Under the pieces are notes generated by a model, which worked only from the letters and a program-made list of their open reading frames with translations, did not search any database and had not been told where the DNA came from. Below are positions 17,471 to 27,528 of a stretch of 64,000 bases of DNA, one piece after another. Numbering within the stretch: the first letter of the stretch is position 1; every line of letters starts with the position of its first letter. Both the position numbers and the translations under genes were made by a program. Origin of the DNA: Shimia sp. Alg240-R146 (GTDB taxonomy: Bacteria; Pseudomonadota; Alphaproteobacteria; Rhodobacterales; Rhodobacteraceae); assembly GCF_947331465.1 (NCBI RefSeq), contig NZ_CAMZOK010000002.1:1178001-1242000 (forward strand), written 5' to 3'.

Positions 17471-19004
17471 TTTGCCCAGAAATGTCTTTCGAACCGCACT
17501 AGGTTGCGCCTGTCTGAGCCTTTTGTTGGGCACCAACAGCCTACGGGCGCAAGACACACCTCTCAGTGCGATTGAATGGCTCAACCAACAACCAACGGTC
17601 ACGTTGGACATGGGGCTGACGCCAAGTGATCCACAAGCCGACTTTGGCGCGCAAACCCCCCAAATTTCTGTGACCTCGCTCGCGGACGAAACCCTCGACG
17701 CAGTAGGTCTACTTCCATCCAACGTCACCGGTCTGCCGCGGTCTTTATGGGCGAATTCGTCGGCGAACCGACTGGGTGACCTGATTGAACAGCAGCGCCC
17801 TGAAATGCTGCCTGCCATGCAGGCGCTGCTATACACTCTGCTTCTGGCCGAGGCTGACGCGCCTCGTGATGTGGGCGCAAACAACGGTGTCTTGCTGGCA
17901 CGCATCGACAAACTGGTGGAAATGGGCGCGCTGGAACAGGCAGGCGCCTTGATCGACCTTGCGGGCGCGCGAACGCCGGCCTTGTTCAAACGCTGGTTTG
18001 ATGTGACGCTCTTGTTGGGCCAAGAAGACGACGCCTGCGACGCGCTGATGAAAGCACCGCATCTGGCCCCCGACTATCCGGCGCGGATCTTCTGCACAGC
18101 GCGGTCCGGAGACTGGCGCGCCGCTGCGCTGACACTGGACACCGCCAAGGCACTTGGTCTGATCTCCGAAGAGATGGACGCACTGCTTCTGCGGTTCCTT
18201 GATCCCGAGCTCTTTGAAGGCGAACCTATGTTGGTCGCCGCTGGTCCCCCAACACCGCTCAAGTTTCGTCTTTACGAAGCGATTGGTGAAGGGCAGACCT
18301 CCGCCAGCCTGCCACGCGCCTATGCCCATGCCGATCTGCGCGACACTGCAGGCTGGAAGGCACAACTCGAGGCTGCCGAACGCCTCACCCGCACCTCCGC
18401 GTTGCAGGAAAACCGCCTGCTTGGCATTTACACCGAACGCAAACCCGCAGCGTCTGGTATGATCTGGGATCGGGTTGCCGCGCTTCAGGCGTTTGACGCC
18501 GCGCTTGCTGCAAATGATGCCAGCGCGGTGGCGGATACCTTGCCCGCAGCACGGTCAGCAATGCGCGAGGTACATCTTGAGGTCGCGTTCGCCCGCCTTT
18601 ACGGCAGCGAATTGCTTACGTTACCGCTGCAAGGCACCACCGGCCGGTTGGCCCGTGACATCGCCCTGCTGTCTTCAGACTATGAACGCGCTGCACAGGC
18701 CGGACCGCGCGACTTCCTCGCCGGGCTGGCGCGCGGCAATCCGCCCCGCACCCCGACCGACCCGCTACATCGCGCCATCTCAGACGCGTTCCACGGCGCT
18801 GGCGTCCCGCAAGAGCTTTCGACGATGCTGGCGCGCGGCCAGTTGGGCGAGGTCATCCTATCGGCCATGACGCGTATGGCCGAAGGGGCCGCCGGCGACA
18901 CCCGTGCCTTGACCGAAGCGCTGGCGACCCTGCGTGCTGTGGGCCTTGAGGACACCGCCCGCCGCGCAGCGCTACAGGTCGCTTTGCTGGACACGCGGGG
19001 CTAG
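17460..19004 (+). CDS. Exported protein of unknown function, 514 residues
   Basis: No family recognised. Residues 1-31 look like a signal peptide (hydrophobic CACLSLLLG core, ending LRAQ). The rest is alanine/leucine-rich and predicted mostly helical, with repeated patterns such as LLLAEADAPRDVG and LMKAPHLAPDYPARIFC that suggest a helical-repeat (TPR/Sel1-like) scaffold. Cysteines are few. It overlaps the 49-residue membrane protein gene upstream and lies 6 bp before xerD, so the three genes should be cotranscribed. Any role in cell division or the envelope is only inferred from the xerD neighbour. Confidence 0.8.
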   Translation: MAPDLPRNVFRTALGCACLSLLLGTNSLRAQDTPLSAIEWLNQQPTVTLDMGLTPSDPQADFGAQTPQISVTSLADETLDAVGLLPSNVTGLPRSLWANSSANRLGDLIEQQRPEMLPAMQALLYTLLLAEADAPRDVGANNGVLLARIDKLVEMGALEQAGALIDLAGARTPALFKRWFDVTLLLGQEDDACDALMKAPHLAPDYPARIFCTARSGDWRAAALTLDTAKALGLISEEMDALLLRFLDPELFEGEPMLVAAGPPTPLKFRLYEAIGEGQTSASLPRAYAHADLRDTAGWKAQLEAAERLTRTSALQENRLLGIYTERKPAASGMIWDRVAALQAFDAALAANDASAVADTLPAARSAMREVHLEVAFARLYGSELLTLPLQGTTGRLARDIALLSSDYERAAQAGPRDFLAGLARGNPPRTPTDPLHRAISDAFHGAGVPQELSTMLARGQLGEVILSAMTRMAEGAAGDTRALTEALATLRAVGLEDTARRAALQVALLDTRG

Positions 19005-19010
19005 GCGGCC

Positions 19011-19979
19011 ATGGACAGCTTGCGCTGGATCACAACCTTTCTGGACGCACAGGCGGCGGAATTGGGCATGGCGCAAAACACACAAGACGCTTACGCGCGC
19101 GACCTGCGTGATTTTGCGGACTGGCTTAACAGACACAGCAGCGATTTTGACACCGCTGGGCAAGATCAACTCGAAGGCTATCTGATTTATTGCGACGCAC
19201 AGGGTTTGGCCCAATCGACCCGTGCCCGTCGGTTGTCGTCGATCAAACAGCTTTACCGCTTTGCCTTTGACGAGGGTTGGCGCAGCGACAACCCCGCCAT
19301 CCGTATCAAAGGTCCGGGGCGCGCCAAGCGCCTGCCAAAAACGCTTGATGTGGCCGAAGTCGACCGCCTTTTGGACGCTGCCCGCGTCACTGGACGCAGC
19401 AAAACTGACAAGCTGCGCAACACCTGCCTGATGGAACTGCTTTATGCCACCGGCATGCGCGTGACAGAGCTGGTCAGCCTGCCGGTTTCCGCCGCGCGGG
19501 GTGATCCGCGCATGTTGCTTGTGATGGGCAAAGGCGGCAAAGAACGCATGGTCCCGCTGTCGCCACCTGCCCGCACCGCTTTGGCCGCCTGGCTTTCGAT
19601 CCGCGATGACGCCGAAGACGAAAAACGCGCCAAAGGTTTGCCCCCATCACGGTTTCTATTCCCCTCGCGCGGCAAAGCCGGTCATCTGACCCGTCACTGG
19701 TTCTATCAATTGATCAAAGACCTTGCCGTCGCAGGCGGTGTCAGCCCGGCCAAAGTTACGCCGCACACGCTGCGCCACGCGTTTGCCACGCATCTTCTGG
19801 CCAATGGTGCAGATTTGCGCTCCATCCAGACGCTTTTGGGCCATGCAGATGTCGCCACAACCGAAATCTATACCCATGTGCTGGACGAACGCCTGCGCAC
19901 TTTGGTGAACGACCATCACCCGTTGGCAAAATCCGGCAAACGCAATTCCGGCGGCAACACATCCTCTGACGGCCAATAG
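19011..19979 (+). CDS. xerD: Site-specific tyrosine recombinase XerD
   Basis: Resolves chromosome dimers at dif together with XerC under FtsK control. The protein has 322 residues. The SAM-like N-terminal domain covers about 1-105 and the catalytic domain 110-310. All active-site residues are visible: R150 in ATGMRVTEL, K174 in GKGGKER, H252 and R255 in HTLRHAFATH, H278 in LLGHADV, and the nucleophile Y287 in TEIYTHV. Chromosomal context and full length argue for the housekeeping enzyme and against a mobile-element integrase. The last 64 bp overlap the convergent phosphoesterase gene. Confidence 0.93.
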   Translation: MDSLRWITTFLDAQAAELGMAQNTQDAYARDLRDFADWLNRHSSDFDTAGQDQLEGYLIYCDAQGLAQSTRARRLSSIKQLYRFAFDEGWRSDNPAIRIKGPGRAKRLPKTLDVAEVDRLLDAARVTGRSKTDKLRNTCLMELLYATGMRVTELVSLPVSAARGDPRMLLVMGKGGKERMVPLSPPARTALAAWLSIRDDAEDEKRAKGLPPSRFLFPSRGKAGHLTRHWFYQLIKDLAVAGGVSPAKVTPHTLRHAFATHLLANGADLRSIQTLLGHADVATTEIYTHVLDERLRTLVNDHHPLAKSGKRNSGGNTSSDGQ

Positions 19980-20734
19980 CCCGTCATCAACGCCCGATCA
20001 TACCCCTGCCGCAAACCTATCTGCTGCATATCTGCGAAAGCCGCGTCCGAGTCGTAGTGCAAACTCACAATATCCACGCCGCGGTCTGACAAAACCGCAA
20101 AACACGTGTCCTGTGTGCCGTCATGCGCCGGCATTCCGATCACACCCGCATTGACCCACCGCACATCTGCTACATCACGAATAAATGCCAAGCCGCTGTG
20201 ACCCGCCACAACCATATCCACCTTGCCGACCAACTCTTGAAGCGCCGCAATTTCCTCGGAAAACGCTGCGTCGGTGGACACAGACCAAATGAAACTGGCA
20301 ATATCCGTGACCCCGCCATGGATCACCGCAACGCGCCGCCCTAAGTGTGTGAACACCACAACATCCGGCAATCCAGCCATCCACGCGCGGTCACCTGCGC
20401 CGATCTCTTTGTCGACATGGGCGTACCACCCAGCGGACAACAGATCGCAGGTTGTGCCGTCTTCAAAGCCACAGCCACAGTCCATCGCCCCTGCCGCCAG
20501 CTGACGTTCGCAGTTTCCCGCAACCACCGTGATGCCAGCGTCCCGCACCAGCGCCACGGTCTGCGCCGGACGCGCGCAATACGCGACCACGTCGCCCGTG
20601 CAGATGACGTTTGTGGCCGCGATCCCCAGTGCGATGGCTTCGTTCAAGGCGGCCGTTGTCGCCTGCATATTCGAATACGGACCACCAAACAGCATCACAT
20701 CGCCGCTAAGTACGCCTAAATCTTTCATCTTCAT
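19916..20734 (-). CDS. Calcineurin-like metallophosphoesterase
   Basis: Predicted di-metal phosphoesterase of 272 residues. Family signatures in order are GGPYSNMQA near residue 17 (in place of the common GDxHG), CTGDVVAYC near 44 (metal-bridging Asp), GNCE near 73 (the GNH/E block), VIHGGVTD near 145 and GHSG near 180 (metal-ligand histidines). The first block lacks the usual D-x-H, since the leading Asp and His are replaced; this is odd and may mean altered metal binding. A GNCE cluster with nearby cysteines (CGCGFEDGTTC) is also noticeable. A start at 20728 is equally possible. The 3' end overlaps xerD on the other strand by 64 bp. Confidence 0.82.
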   Translation of the reverse strand: MKMKDLGVLSGDVMLFGGPYSNMQATTAALNEAIALGIAATNVICTGDVVAYCARPAQTVALVRDAGITVVAGNCERQLAAGAMDCGCGFEDGTTCDLLSAGWYAHVDKEIGAGDRAWMAGLPDVVVFTHLGRRVAVIHGGVTDIASFIWSVSTDAAFSEEIAALQELVGKVDMVVAGHSGLAFIRDVADVRWVNAGVIGMPAHDGTQDTCFAVLSDRGVDIVSLHYDSDAAFADMQQIGLRQGYDRALMTGYWPSEDVLPPELRLPDFANG

Positions 20735-20810
20735 GCCTTGGCCTACCGTGCGCCGCAGCCAATTGAAATTCACAATTCCGCCATGCCGCACTCGGTCTGC
20801 CAAAACGCAA

Positions 20811-20837
20811 AAAGGCCGGACATGTCGTCCGGCCTTT
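20811..20837 (-). terminator. Hairpin terminator downstream of the solute-binding protein gene
   Basis: A 10-bp stem (AAAGGCCGGA / TCCGGCCTTT), followed on the minus strand by a T-run, 21 bp after the stop of the minus-strand gene. Confidence 0.85.
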
Positions 20838-20857
20838 CCTACGCATTCGCGTTCGGC

Positions 20858-21559
20858 TTATTCGTACTTGGCGATGAATTCGGCCTGAGTACCGTCCGCA
20901 AGGATTGAATCGATCGCCGCGTCCATCTTGGCGATGACCTCACCGTTGGTTGCCTTGGAACACGCCATGAAGAATTCGTTGCGAGACACTTCCATCGCGA
21001 TTTCGATGCCGCCACCGTCAATCGCGACCTTCGCCGCGCTTTCCAGCGCCACCATGTAGTCCACACGGCCTGCGTGCAGCTTTTTCAGAGTCATTTCCGC
21101 ATCGGGTGCCAGATCAATGTCAGACGCGCCCATGCGGTCCATCAGGGCCACAGCAAAGTCGCCGGTCTGGGTGCCGATTTTCTGGGTCAGAGCTGCATCC
21201 ACCGAGTCGATATCCGCGTTGGCACCAATTTTCTGGATCAGATAGATCGCTTCGGAATACATCGGGCCGGCCCAGTTGAAACGCTCTTCACGCTCTGGTG
21301 TGCGCGCGGTGGTGAACACACATGTGTCCGCGTCCTTCTCCGCCTTAGTAATGGCGCGCGACCATTTGGTGACTTCCATGTCGGCGGTCACGCCGGAGCG
21401 CGACAATGCCTCTTTGATGATGTCGACGCCGTGGCCGGTCAGCTCACCGTTGTCGAGATAGTTGTAGGGGGCGTAGTCTTCGGTGAACAGTTTCACGTCA
21501 GCGGCCTGAGCTACGGTTGCCGTCGTCAGCGCCAGCGCGCAAATTGCCAAAGTTTTCAT
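20858..21559 (-). CDS. Periplasmic solute-binding protein, family 3 (copy A)
   Basis: Exported protein of 233 residues with signal peptide MKTLAICALALTTATVAQA. The mature part has the bacterial family-3 solute-binding layout: LFTEDYAPYNYLDNGELTGHGVDIIKEA at the start, VTKWSRAITKAEKDADTCVFTTARTPERE, FNWAGPMYSEAIYLIQK, then the hinge-region segment. No permease or ATPase gene is adjacent. It has the same length as the next gene and aligns with it almost without gaps, so the two are tandem duplicates. Possible roles are ligand delivery to a distant transporter or to a signalling receptor. Confidence 0.88.
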   Translation of the reverse strand: MKTLAICALALTTATVAQAADVKLFTEDYAPYNYLDNGELTGHGVDIIKEALSRSGVTADMEVTKWSRAITKAEKDADTCVFTTARTPEREERFNWAGPMYSEAIYLIQKIGANADIDSVDAALTQKIGTQTGDFAVALMDRMGASDIDLAPDAEMTLKKLHAGRVDYMVALESAAKVAIDGGGIEIAMEVSRNEFFMACSKATNGEVIAKMDAAIDSILADGTQAEFIAKYE

Positions 21560-21662
21560 GAGTGTATTTCCTGTGATTTATGACTGCCGGATTAGTCGCG
21601 GCAAAACCTAAAGCCCTCGTAAACTTGAAATACTTTTCGTGTAACCGGTTGGAAAGAAACAA

Positions 21663-21695
21663 AAACGAGGCCAAATCGTTAGCTCAGACCTCGTT
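21663..21695 (-). terminator. Hairpin terminator between the two solute-binding protein genes
   Basis: AACGAGG / CCTCGTT inverted repeat followed on the minus strand by a T-run, located after the copy B stop. It suggests the two copies are separate transcription units. Confidence 0.65.
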
Positions 21696-21718
21696 CATTG
21701 TCTCGTTCAGAGGGTGCC

Positions 21719-22420
21719 TCAGTACTTGGCTACAATCTCTGCTTGCGTGCCGTCCGCCATCAGTTCGTTCATGGCCGCATCGATTTTCGCAACCACATCC
21801 GCTGGCGTGCTGTGCGAACATGCGATGTAGTATTCGTCCTTAGACACTTCCATTGCAATTTCCAGATCCGCGTTGTCAGCGGTCATCGTCCTGGCGCTCT
21901 CCTGACCAAGGATCACATAGTCAAGGCGGCCGGCGTCCAGTTTCATCATGGTCTTTGGCAGATCCGGTGCGGCGTCCACGTTGCTGGCTTGCAGGTCTTT
22001 CAGCAAATCGACAGTGAAGTCCCCAACTTGGGTGCCAATTGTCTTGGCCAGCGCCTGCTCCAGCGTGCTGACATCCGCGTTGTTGCCACTTTTCTGAATC
22101 AGGAACGTGCTTTCGGCATACATCGGACCGGCCCACTGAAACTTAGGTTCACGTTCTTCGGTGCGGGCGGTGGAAAACACACAGGTATTGGCGTCTTTTT
22201 CCGCCAGAGCGATTGCGCGTGTCCACTTGGTGATTTCAACCGTGTGCGACAAGGCTGACCGCTTGGCAACCTCATTGATCAGGTCGATGCCATGACCAAC
22301 CGCTTTGCCGTCCTCAACCCAGGAATAAGGGGCGTAGTCTTCGGTCAAGAAAGACACTGCAGGGGTATCAGCCATCGCGGCGGCGGGAAGTATCAGGGCA
22401 ACAAGGGCTAGGGCTTTCAT
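21719..22420 (-). CDS. Periplasmic solute-binding protein, family 3 (copy B)
   Basis: Tandem paralogue of the downstream gene, also 233 residues, signal peptide MKALALVALILPAAAMA. It shares FLTEDYAPYSWVEDGKAVGHGIDLINE, ITKWTRAIALAEKDANTCVFSTARTEERE and FQWAGPMYAEST with copy A, but differs clearly elsewhere, so the duplication is not recent. The ATG at 22420 has GGAG about 10 nt upstream; a longer frame to 22453 lacks a site. About 160 bp with a terminator separates it from copy A. No transporter partner is present. Confidence 0.88.
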   Translation of the reverse strand: MKALALVALILPAAAMADTPAVSFLTEDYAPYSWVEDGKAVGHGIDLINEVAKRSALSHTVEITKWTRAIALAEKDANTCVFSTARTEEREPKFQWAGPMYAESTFLIQKSGNNADVSTLEQALAKTIGTQVGDFTVDLLKDLQASNVDAAPDLPKTMMKLDAGRLDYVILGQESARTMTADNADLEIAMEVSKDEYYIACSHSTPADVVAKIDAAMNELMADGTQAEIVAKY

Positions 22421-22554
22421 CTTCGGTATCTCCATTTGTGTGATTTCGCCCACTCGATATCCCGCCTGCGCTAACGAAGACTTAAATGCGTCTCCCTCTT
22501 GCGCGACCTACCCCTTGCGCCCATAACCAAACCTGTTGGCCATAAGAGGATACC

Positions 22555-23859
22555 ATGGAGCCCACCGTCACTTTTGACTCTGCTTTTTTCATCACCGCTG
22601 GTGTGATTGCCGCTCTGTTGCTGCTGTCGGCGTTCTTCTCTGGCTCTGAAACCGCGCTCACGGCCGCCTCACGCGGCAAGCTGCGCACGCAGGCCAACAA
22701 GGGTTCCCGCGGGGCGGCGCGCGCCTTGGCAATCACCGAAGACAACGAACGTCTGATCGGCTCGGTCCTGTTGGGCAACAATCTGGTCAATATTCTGGCA
22801 ACCTCATTGGCCACTGCGCTGTTCACCCGCGCCTTTGGCGAAAGCGGCGTTGCGCTGGCCACATTGGTGATGACGCTTCTGGTGCTAATCTTCGCCGAGG
22901 TGTTGCCCAAAACATATGCCATCACCCGTCCCGAAGGCGCGGCGTCTGCTGTCGCCGGCCCCATCGGGATGATCGTCACTGTCTTTGCCCCGATGGTGAC
23001 CGCAGTGCGCTGGCTGGTGCGTGGCGTTCTTCGCATATTCGGCGTGCAGACCGACCCTGACAGCCACATCCTCGCGGTGCGAGAAGAGATCGCCGGCGCG
23101 ATCCAACTTGGCCACTCCGAAGGCGTCGTCGAAAAAGAAGACCGTGACCGGATTCTCGGCGCGCTCGACCTGTCTGACCGCACGGTTGAGGAGATCATGC
23201 TGCACCGCTCCGGCATCCAGATGATCAACGCCGACGACGCCCCACGCGACATCCTGAACCAATGTCTGGAAAGCAATCACACACGCCTGCCGGTGTTCAA
23301 GGATGATCCTGAAAACATCATCGGCGTGGTGCATGCCAAAGACCTGTTTCGCGCGATCACCGACCGCGTGTCAGAATCCGGAGGCGACGCCGAAAGCGCC
23401 TTTACCCTCGACATTTCAGAGGTCGCCAAAGAGCCTTACTTTATTCCGGAAACCACCTCGCTTGATGACCAGATGCGTCAGTTCCTGCGCCGCCGCAGCC
23501 ATTTTGCACTGGTGGTGGACGAATACGGCTCGCTGCAAGGCTTGATCACGCTTGAGGACATCCTCGAAGAAATCGTCGGCGAGATCACCGACGAGTTTGA
23601 CGAAGACACCGACCATCCGATCCGCAAATCCGACGACGGCCAGTTCCTGATCGAAGGCGCCATGACCATCCGCGACCTCAATCGCGCAACAGACTGGAAC
23701 CTGCCGGACGAAGAGGCCAACACCGTTGCGGGTCTGGTGATCCACGAAGCACAGATGATCCCCACCGTCGGTCAGGTGTTTTCCTTCCATGGCTTCCGTT
23801 TTGAGGTCATCGACCGCACCGCCAACCGGATCACAGGACTTAAGATCAGACCGCTGTAA
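22555..23859 (+). CDS. CNNM/CorC-type membrane protein with CBS pair (HlyC/CorC family)
   Basis: Inner-membrane protein of 434 residues. The N-terminal CNNM (DUF21) domain with four hydrophobic segments covers about residues 5-195 (AFFSGSETALTAASRGKL is the family hallmark). Two CBS domains lie at about 205-340 and bind adenosine nucleotides in relatives. The C-terminal CorC/HlyC domain begins near 350 (GEITDEFDED, then VAGLVIHEAQMIPTVGQ). Relatives are implicated in Mg2+ or Co2+ export. The ATG overlaps an AGAGGATACC site. It stands alone, upstream of a DMT transporter gene. Confidence 0.9.
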   Translation: MEPTVTFDSAFFITAGVIAALLLLSAFFSGSETALTAASRGKLRTQANKGSRGAARALAITEDNERLIGSVLLGNNLVNILATSLATALFTRAFGESGVALATLVMTLLVLIFAEVLPKTYAITRPEGAASAVAGPIGMIVTVFAPMVTAVRWLVRGVLRIFGVQTDPDSHILAVREEIAGAIQLGHSEGVVEKEDRDRILGALDLSDRTVEEIMLHRSGIQMINADDAPRDILNQCLESNHTRLPVFKDDPENIIGVVHAKDLFRAITDRVSESGGDAESAFTLDISEVAKEPYFIPETTSLDDQMRQFLRRRSHFALVVDEYGSLQGLITLEDILEEIVGEITDEFDEDTDHPIRKSDDGQFLIEGAMTIRDLNRATDWNLPDEEANTVAGLVIHEAQMIPTVGQVFSFHGFRFEVIDRTANRITGLKIRPL

Positions 23860-23951
23860 AGCTACCGCCTCGGCGCGACACCAACACATATCCGCTTGCT
23901 CCTGCGCGCCGAACACGCCATGCAGATGCGTCCAACATCTGCGAGTCCCCG

Positions 23952-24824
23952 ATGCACAACGTCAAAAGCAGCCTTCTTATCGTCGCCGCGATGTTCGGCT
24001 TTTCGGTTGCGGATATGTTTATCAAACAGCTCACCGTCACGCTGCATCCCGGACAGGTTCTAATGGGCCTTGGTCTTGGATCAGCCACGATCTTTCTCGC
24101 GATAGCTCTGATAACACGAACGCCTATTTTGAAACGCATAAACTGGACGCCGCGTCTTCTGCTGCGCTCCGCTGCCGAGGCCGCTAGCGGCGTCATGTTT
24201 GCCATCGCCCTGTCCCGCATCGATCTCTCCACCGCTGCCGCTATCTTTCAGGCTATGCCGCTGGTACTCACACTCTTTGCAGCGATTTTTCTTGGCGAAA
24301 CCGTCGGCTGGCGCCGATGGAGCGCCGTGGCCGTCGGATTTTTGGGTGTGCTTCTGATCGTCCAACCCGGGATGGGCGGTTTTGATGTCAGCTCTCTGCT
24401 GGTTTTGGGCGCGGTCTTGGGCATCGCTACGCGCGACATCCTGACCCGTGGCATCGATCCCTCAGTGTCATCCCATGTCGTCGCCCTCCAAGGTTTCCTC
24501 GGTTTTTTCATTGCCGGAACAATCCTGCTAGTCTTGTCCAGCGCGCCACTTCTGCCCCCCGCACCGTCAGAACTGGCCCGCTATGCCGGCGCCGCTCTCT
24601 TTGGTGCAACAGCCTACTGGTGCATCGTGACTGCCATGCGCATTGGCGAAGCTTCTGCTGTGGCGCCCTTCCGCTACACCCGTCTGGTCTTCTCAATGGC
24701 GCTGGGCGTTATGATCCTTGGCGAGCGTCCCGACTGGTCGACGCTGGCCGGCTCCGGCCTGATTGTGCTCGCGGGGCTTTATACCTTTCTGCGCGAACGC
24801 GCCCTTGCCCGCGACGCTGCTTAA
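23952..24824 (+). CDS. DMT-superfamily transporter with two EamA domains
   Basis: Ten predicted membrane helices in 290 residues. Two EamA repeats are recognisable (about residues 5-140 and 150-285), each ending with the typical helix pair: LGETVGWRRWSAVAVGFLGVLLI in repeat 1 and LGERPDWSTLAGSGLIVLAGLY in repeat 2. Members export metabolites such as amino acids, but the substrate cannot be deduced. The gene lies 92 bp downstream of the CBS membrane protein and 130 bp upstream of eno. Confidence 0.88.
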   Translation: MHNVKSSLLIVAAMFGFSVADMFIKQLTVTLHPGQVLMGLGLGSATIFLAIALITRTPILKRINWTPRLLLRSAAEAASGVMFAIALSRIDLSTAAAIFQAMPLVLTLFAAIFLGETVGWRRWSAVAVGFLGVLLIVQPGMGGFDVSSLLVLGAVLGIATRDILTRGIDPSVSSHVVALQGFLGFFIAGTILLVLSSAPLLPPAPSELARYAGAALFGATAYWCIVTAMRIGEASAVAPFRYTRLVFSMALGVMILGERPDWSTLAGSGLIVLAGLYTFLRERALARDAA

Positions 24825-24852
24825 TGGGCCATCCTGTCACTGTTAGCCCTAA

Positions 24853-26229
<1,377 letters not shown>

Positions 26230-26250
26230 TCGCGTCCCTTTAGAATTGCA

Positions 26251-26280
26251 AAAGCCCCGCCATTGTGCGGGGCTTTTTTT
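26251..26280 (+). terminator. Rho-independent terminator of eno
   Basis: A stem of AAAGCCCCGC with GCGGGGCTTT around a CATTGT-type loop, followed by a run of seven T, 22 bp after the eno stop. Confidence 0.93.
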
Positions 26281-26325
26281 GCGGAACAAGTTGGCCGAAA
26301 AACCGCGGCCAGCCCCCCTGCAGTC

Positions 26326-27513
26326 CTAAAACACAATCCTCGTACGCAAGCCAAACAACGTGATCACATCTTGGCCCGGGTTCAGCAATGGGTTGCTAAT
26401 CACCTGAACCGACGGCGTGATCTGCAATCCCGGTGAAATGCTGAACCGATAGAATGCCTCCAAGGTGACCTGATCCCCGGAGATGCCCCGTGCCTGCGCC
26501 CAGTTCAAACCCACGCCCGCCGCATCCGTGTTGCGGCCATAATAGGCCACACCCGCAGAGACCGATTTGTCATAAAGAGCTGCCGTGCCTTCGCTGATGC
26601 CTGCACGAAAAAACGGCATCCACTTATTGTCGACAAACCACGCCGCCGAAAACGCCGCACCATAGTCTTCCGCCCGCGACCCATCACTGGCTGCATCTGC
26701 ATGCCAAATCGTCAGGTGGATGTTGTCAAAGTAGATCCGGTCCGGGCTCGACGTGTATCCAACTTCGAGACTTTTAAAGAGGTTGCCGTGATCAAACACA
26801 TCAAGGTCAGGCTCTGTCGGATCGGCATTTGCATCCGCGAGACTCGCGACCACATAGACGTTGTCGCTAAATCTAAACCCACCAGCAATCCCCAAACCCG
26901 GATTTGGCGCATTGATCGTCGGGTTGGTATTAAACGCCAGGTTTTGAAAGCCGGAATAGGGGCTCACTGCCCCATAAAGGTCGAGAAAATCGGTCACGTC
27001 CAACTGCCCGAACTGCAGCGTCCAATTGCCACCCTCTGCCCGATGCGTCCAGAACAGATTGGTCAGCATCGTGCCGCTGCCGTTGAACGCTGTGCCTGTG
27101 ATCGACAAAGCGCCACCATCCAGCCCCAGAAACTGCGGCGCCACGGAACCAAACTTGTGCCGATCCTCAATCTTGAAGGTCAGGCTGCCGCGTTCCGTCG
27201 CTTGCCAGCTTCCATAGAGCCGGGCAATCCCGCCGCTGGCTTTACCAACCCCAAGATCGGCATTCCCCCATTGGCCAAGGGCAAGATAGTCAAAGTTGAA
27301 CTTCAGCCCCTTCTCCGCCAGCTCGTCTTTCCATGCAAACCAACCAGGAGCCACGCGGCGTGGGAAATCGCTTCGAAACTGCGGATCTGTCAGCCCGTCC
27401 CCCGGCGCGAGATCGGCCCCCACCGACGATGGACCGCTCAACCCCTGCGCGGACGCGAAACTGGTCAAACACCAGAGGCTGCCTATCGAAACAAGAGAAA
27501 TCATCTTTTTCAT
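26326..27513 (-). CDS. OprB-family carbohydrate-selective porin
   Basis: Outer-membrane beta-barrel porin of 395 residues with a signal peptide (MKKMISLVSIGSLWCLTSFASA). It has the OprB pattern: WFAWKDELAEKGLKFNFDYLALGQW near the start, alternating amphipathic strands, FQNLAFNTNPTINAPNPGLGIAGGFRF in the middle and a C-terminal strand ending in phenylalanine (RTRIVF), the signal for outer-membrane assembly. The ATG at 27513 has GGAG 8 nt upstream. Last gene of a three-gene minus-strand cassette, 15 bp after the barrel-protein gene. OprB proteins pass sugars, but here the partner is an amidohydrolase, so the substrate may differ. Confidence 0.88.
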   Translation of the reverse strand: MKKMISLVSIGSLWCLTSFASAQGLSGPSSVGADLAPGDGLTDPQFRSDFPRRVAPGWFAWKDELAEKGLKFNFDYLALGQWGNADLGVGKASGGIARLYGSWQATERGSLTFKIEDRHKFGSVAPQFLGLDGGALSITGTAFNGSGTMLTNLFWTHRAEGGNWTLQFGQLDVTDFLDLYGAVSPYSGFQNLAFNTNPTINAPNPGLGIAGGFRFSDNVYVVASLADANADPTEPDLDVFDHGNLFKSLEVGYTSSPDRIYFDNIHLTIWHADAASDGSRAEDYGAAFSAAWFVDNKWMPFFRAGISEGTAALYDKSVSAGVAYYGRNTDAAGVGLNWAQARGISGDQVTLEAFYRFSISPGLQITPSVQVISNPLLNPGQDVITLFGLRTRIVF

Positions 27514-27528
27514 GTGGGACACTCCAGC

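Noticed and set aside
19011-19979. Tyrosine recombinase as a mobile-element integrase
   Set aside because: Length, active site and housekeeping neighbours fit XerD; no att repeats or cargo are seen.
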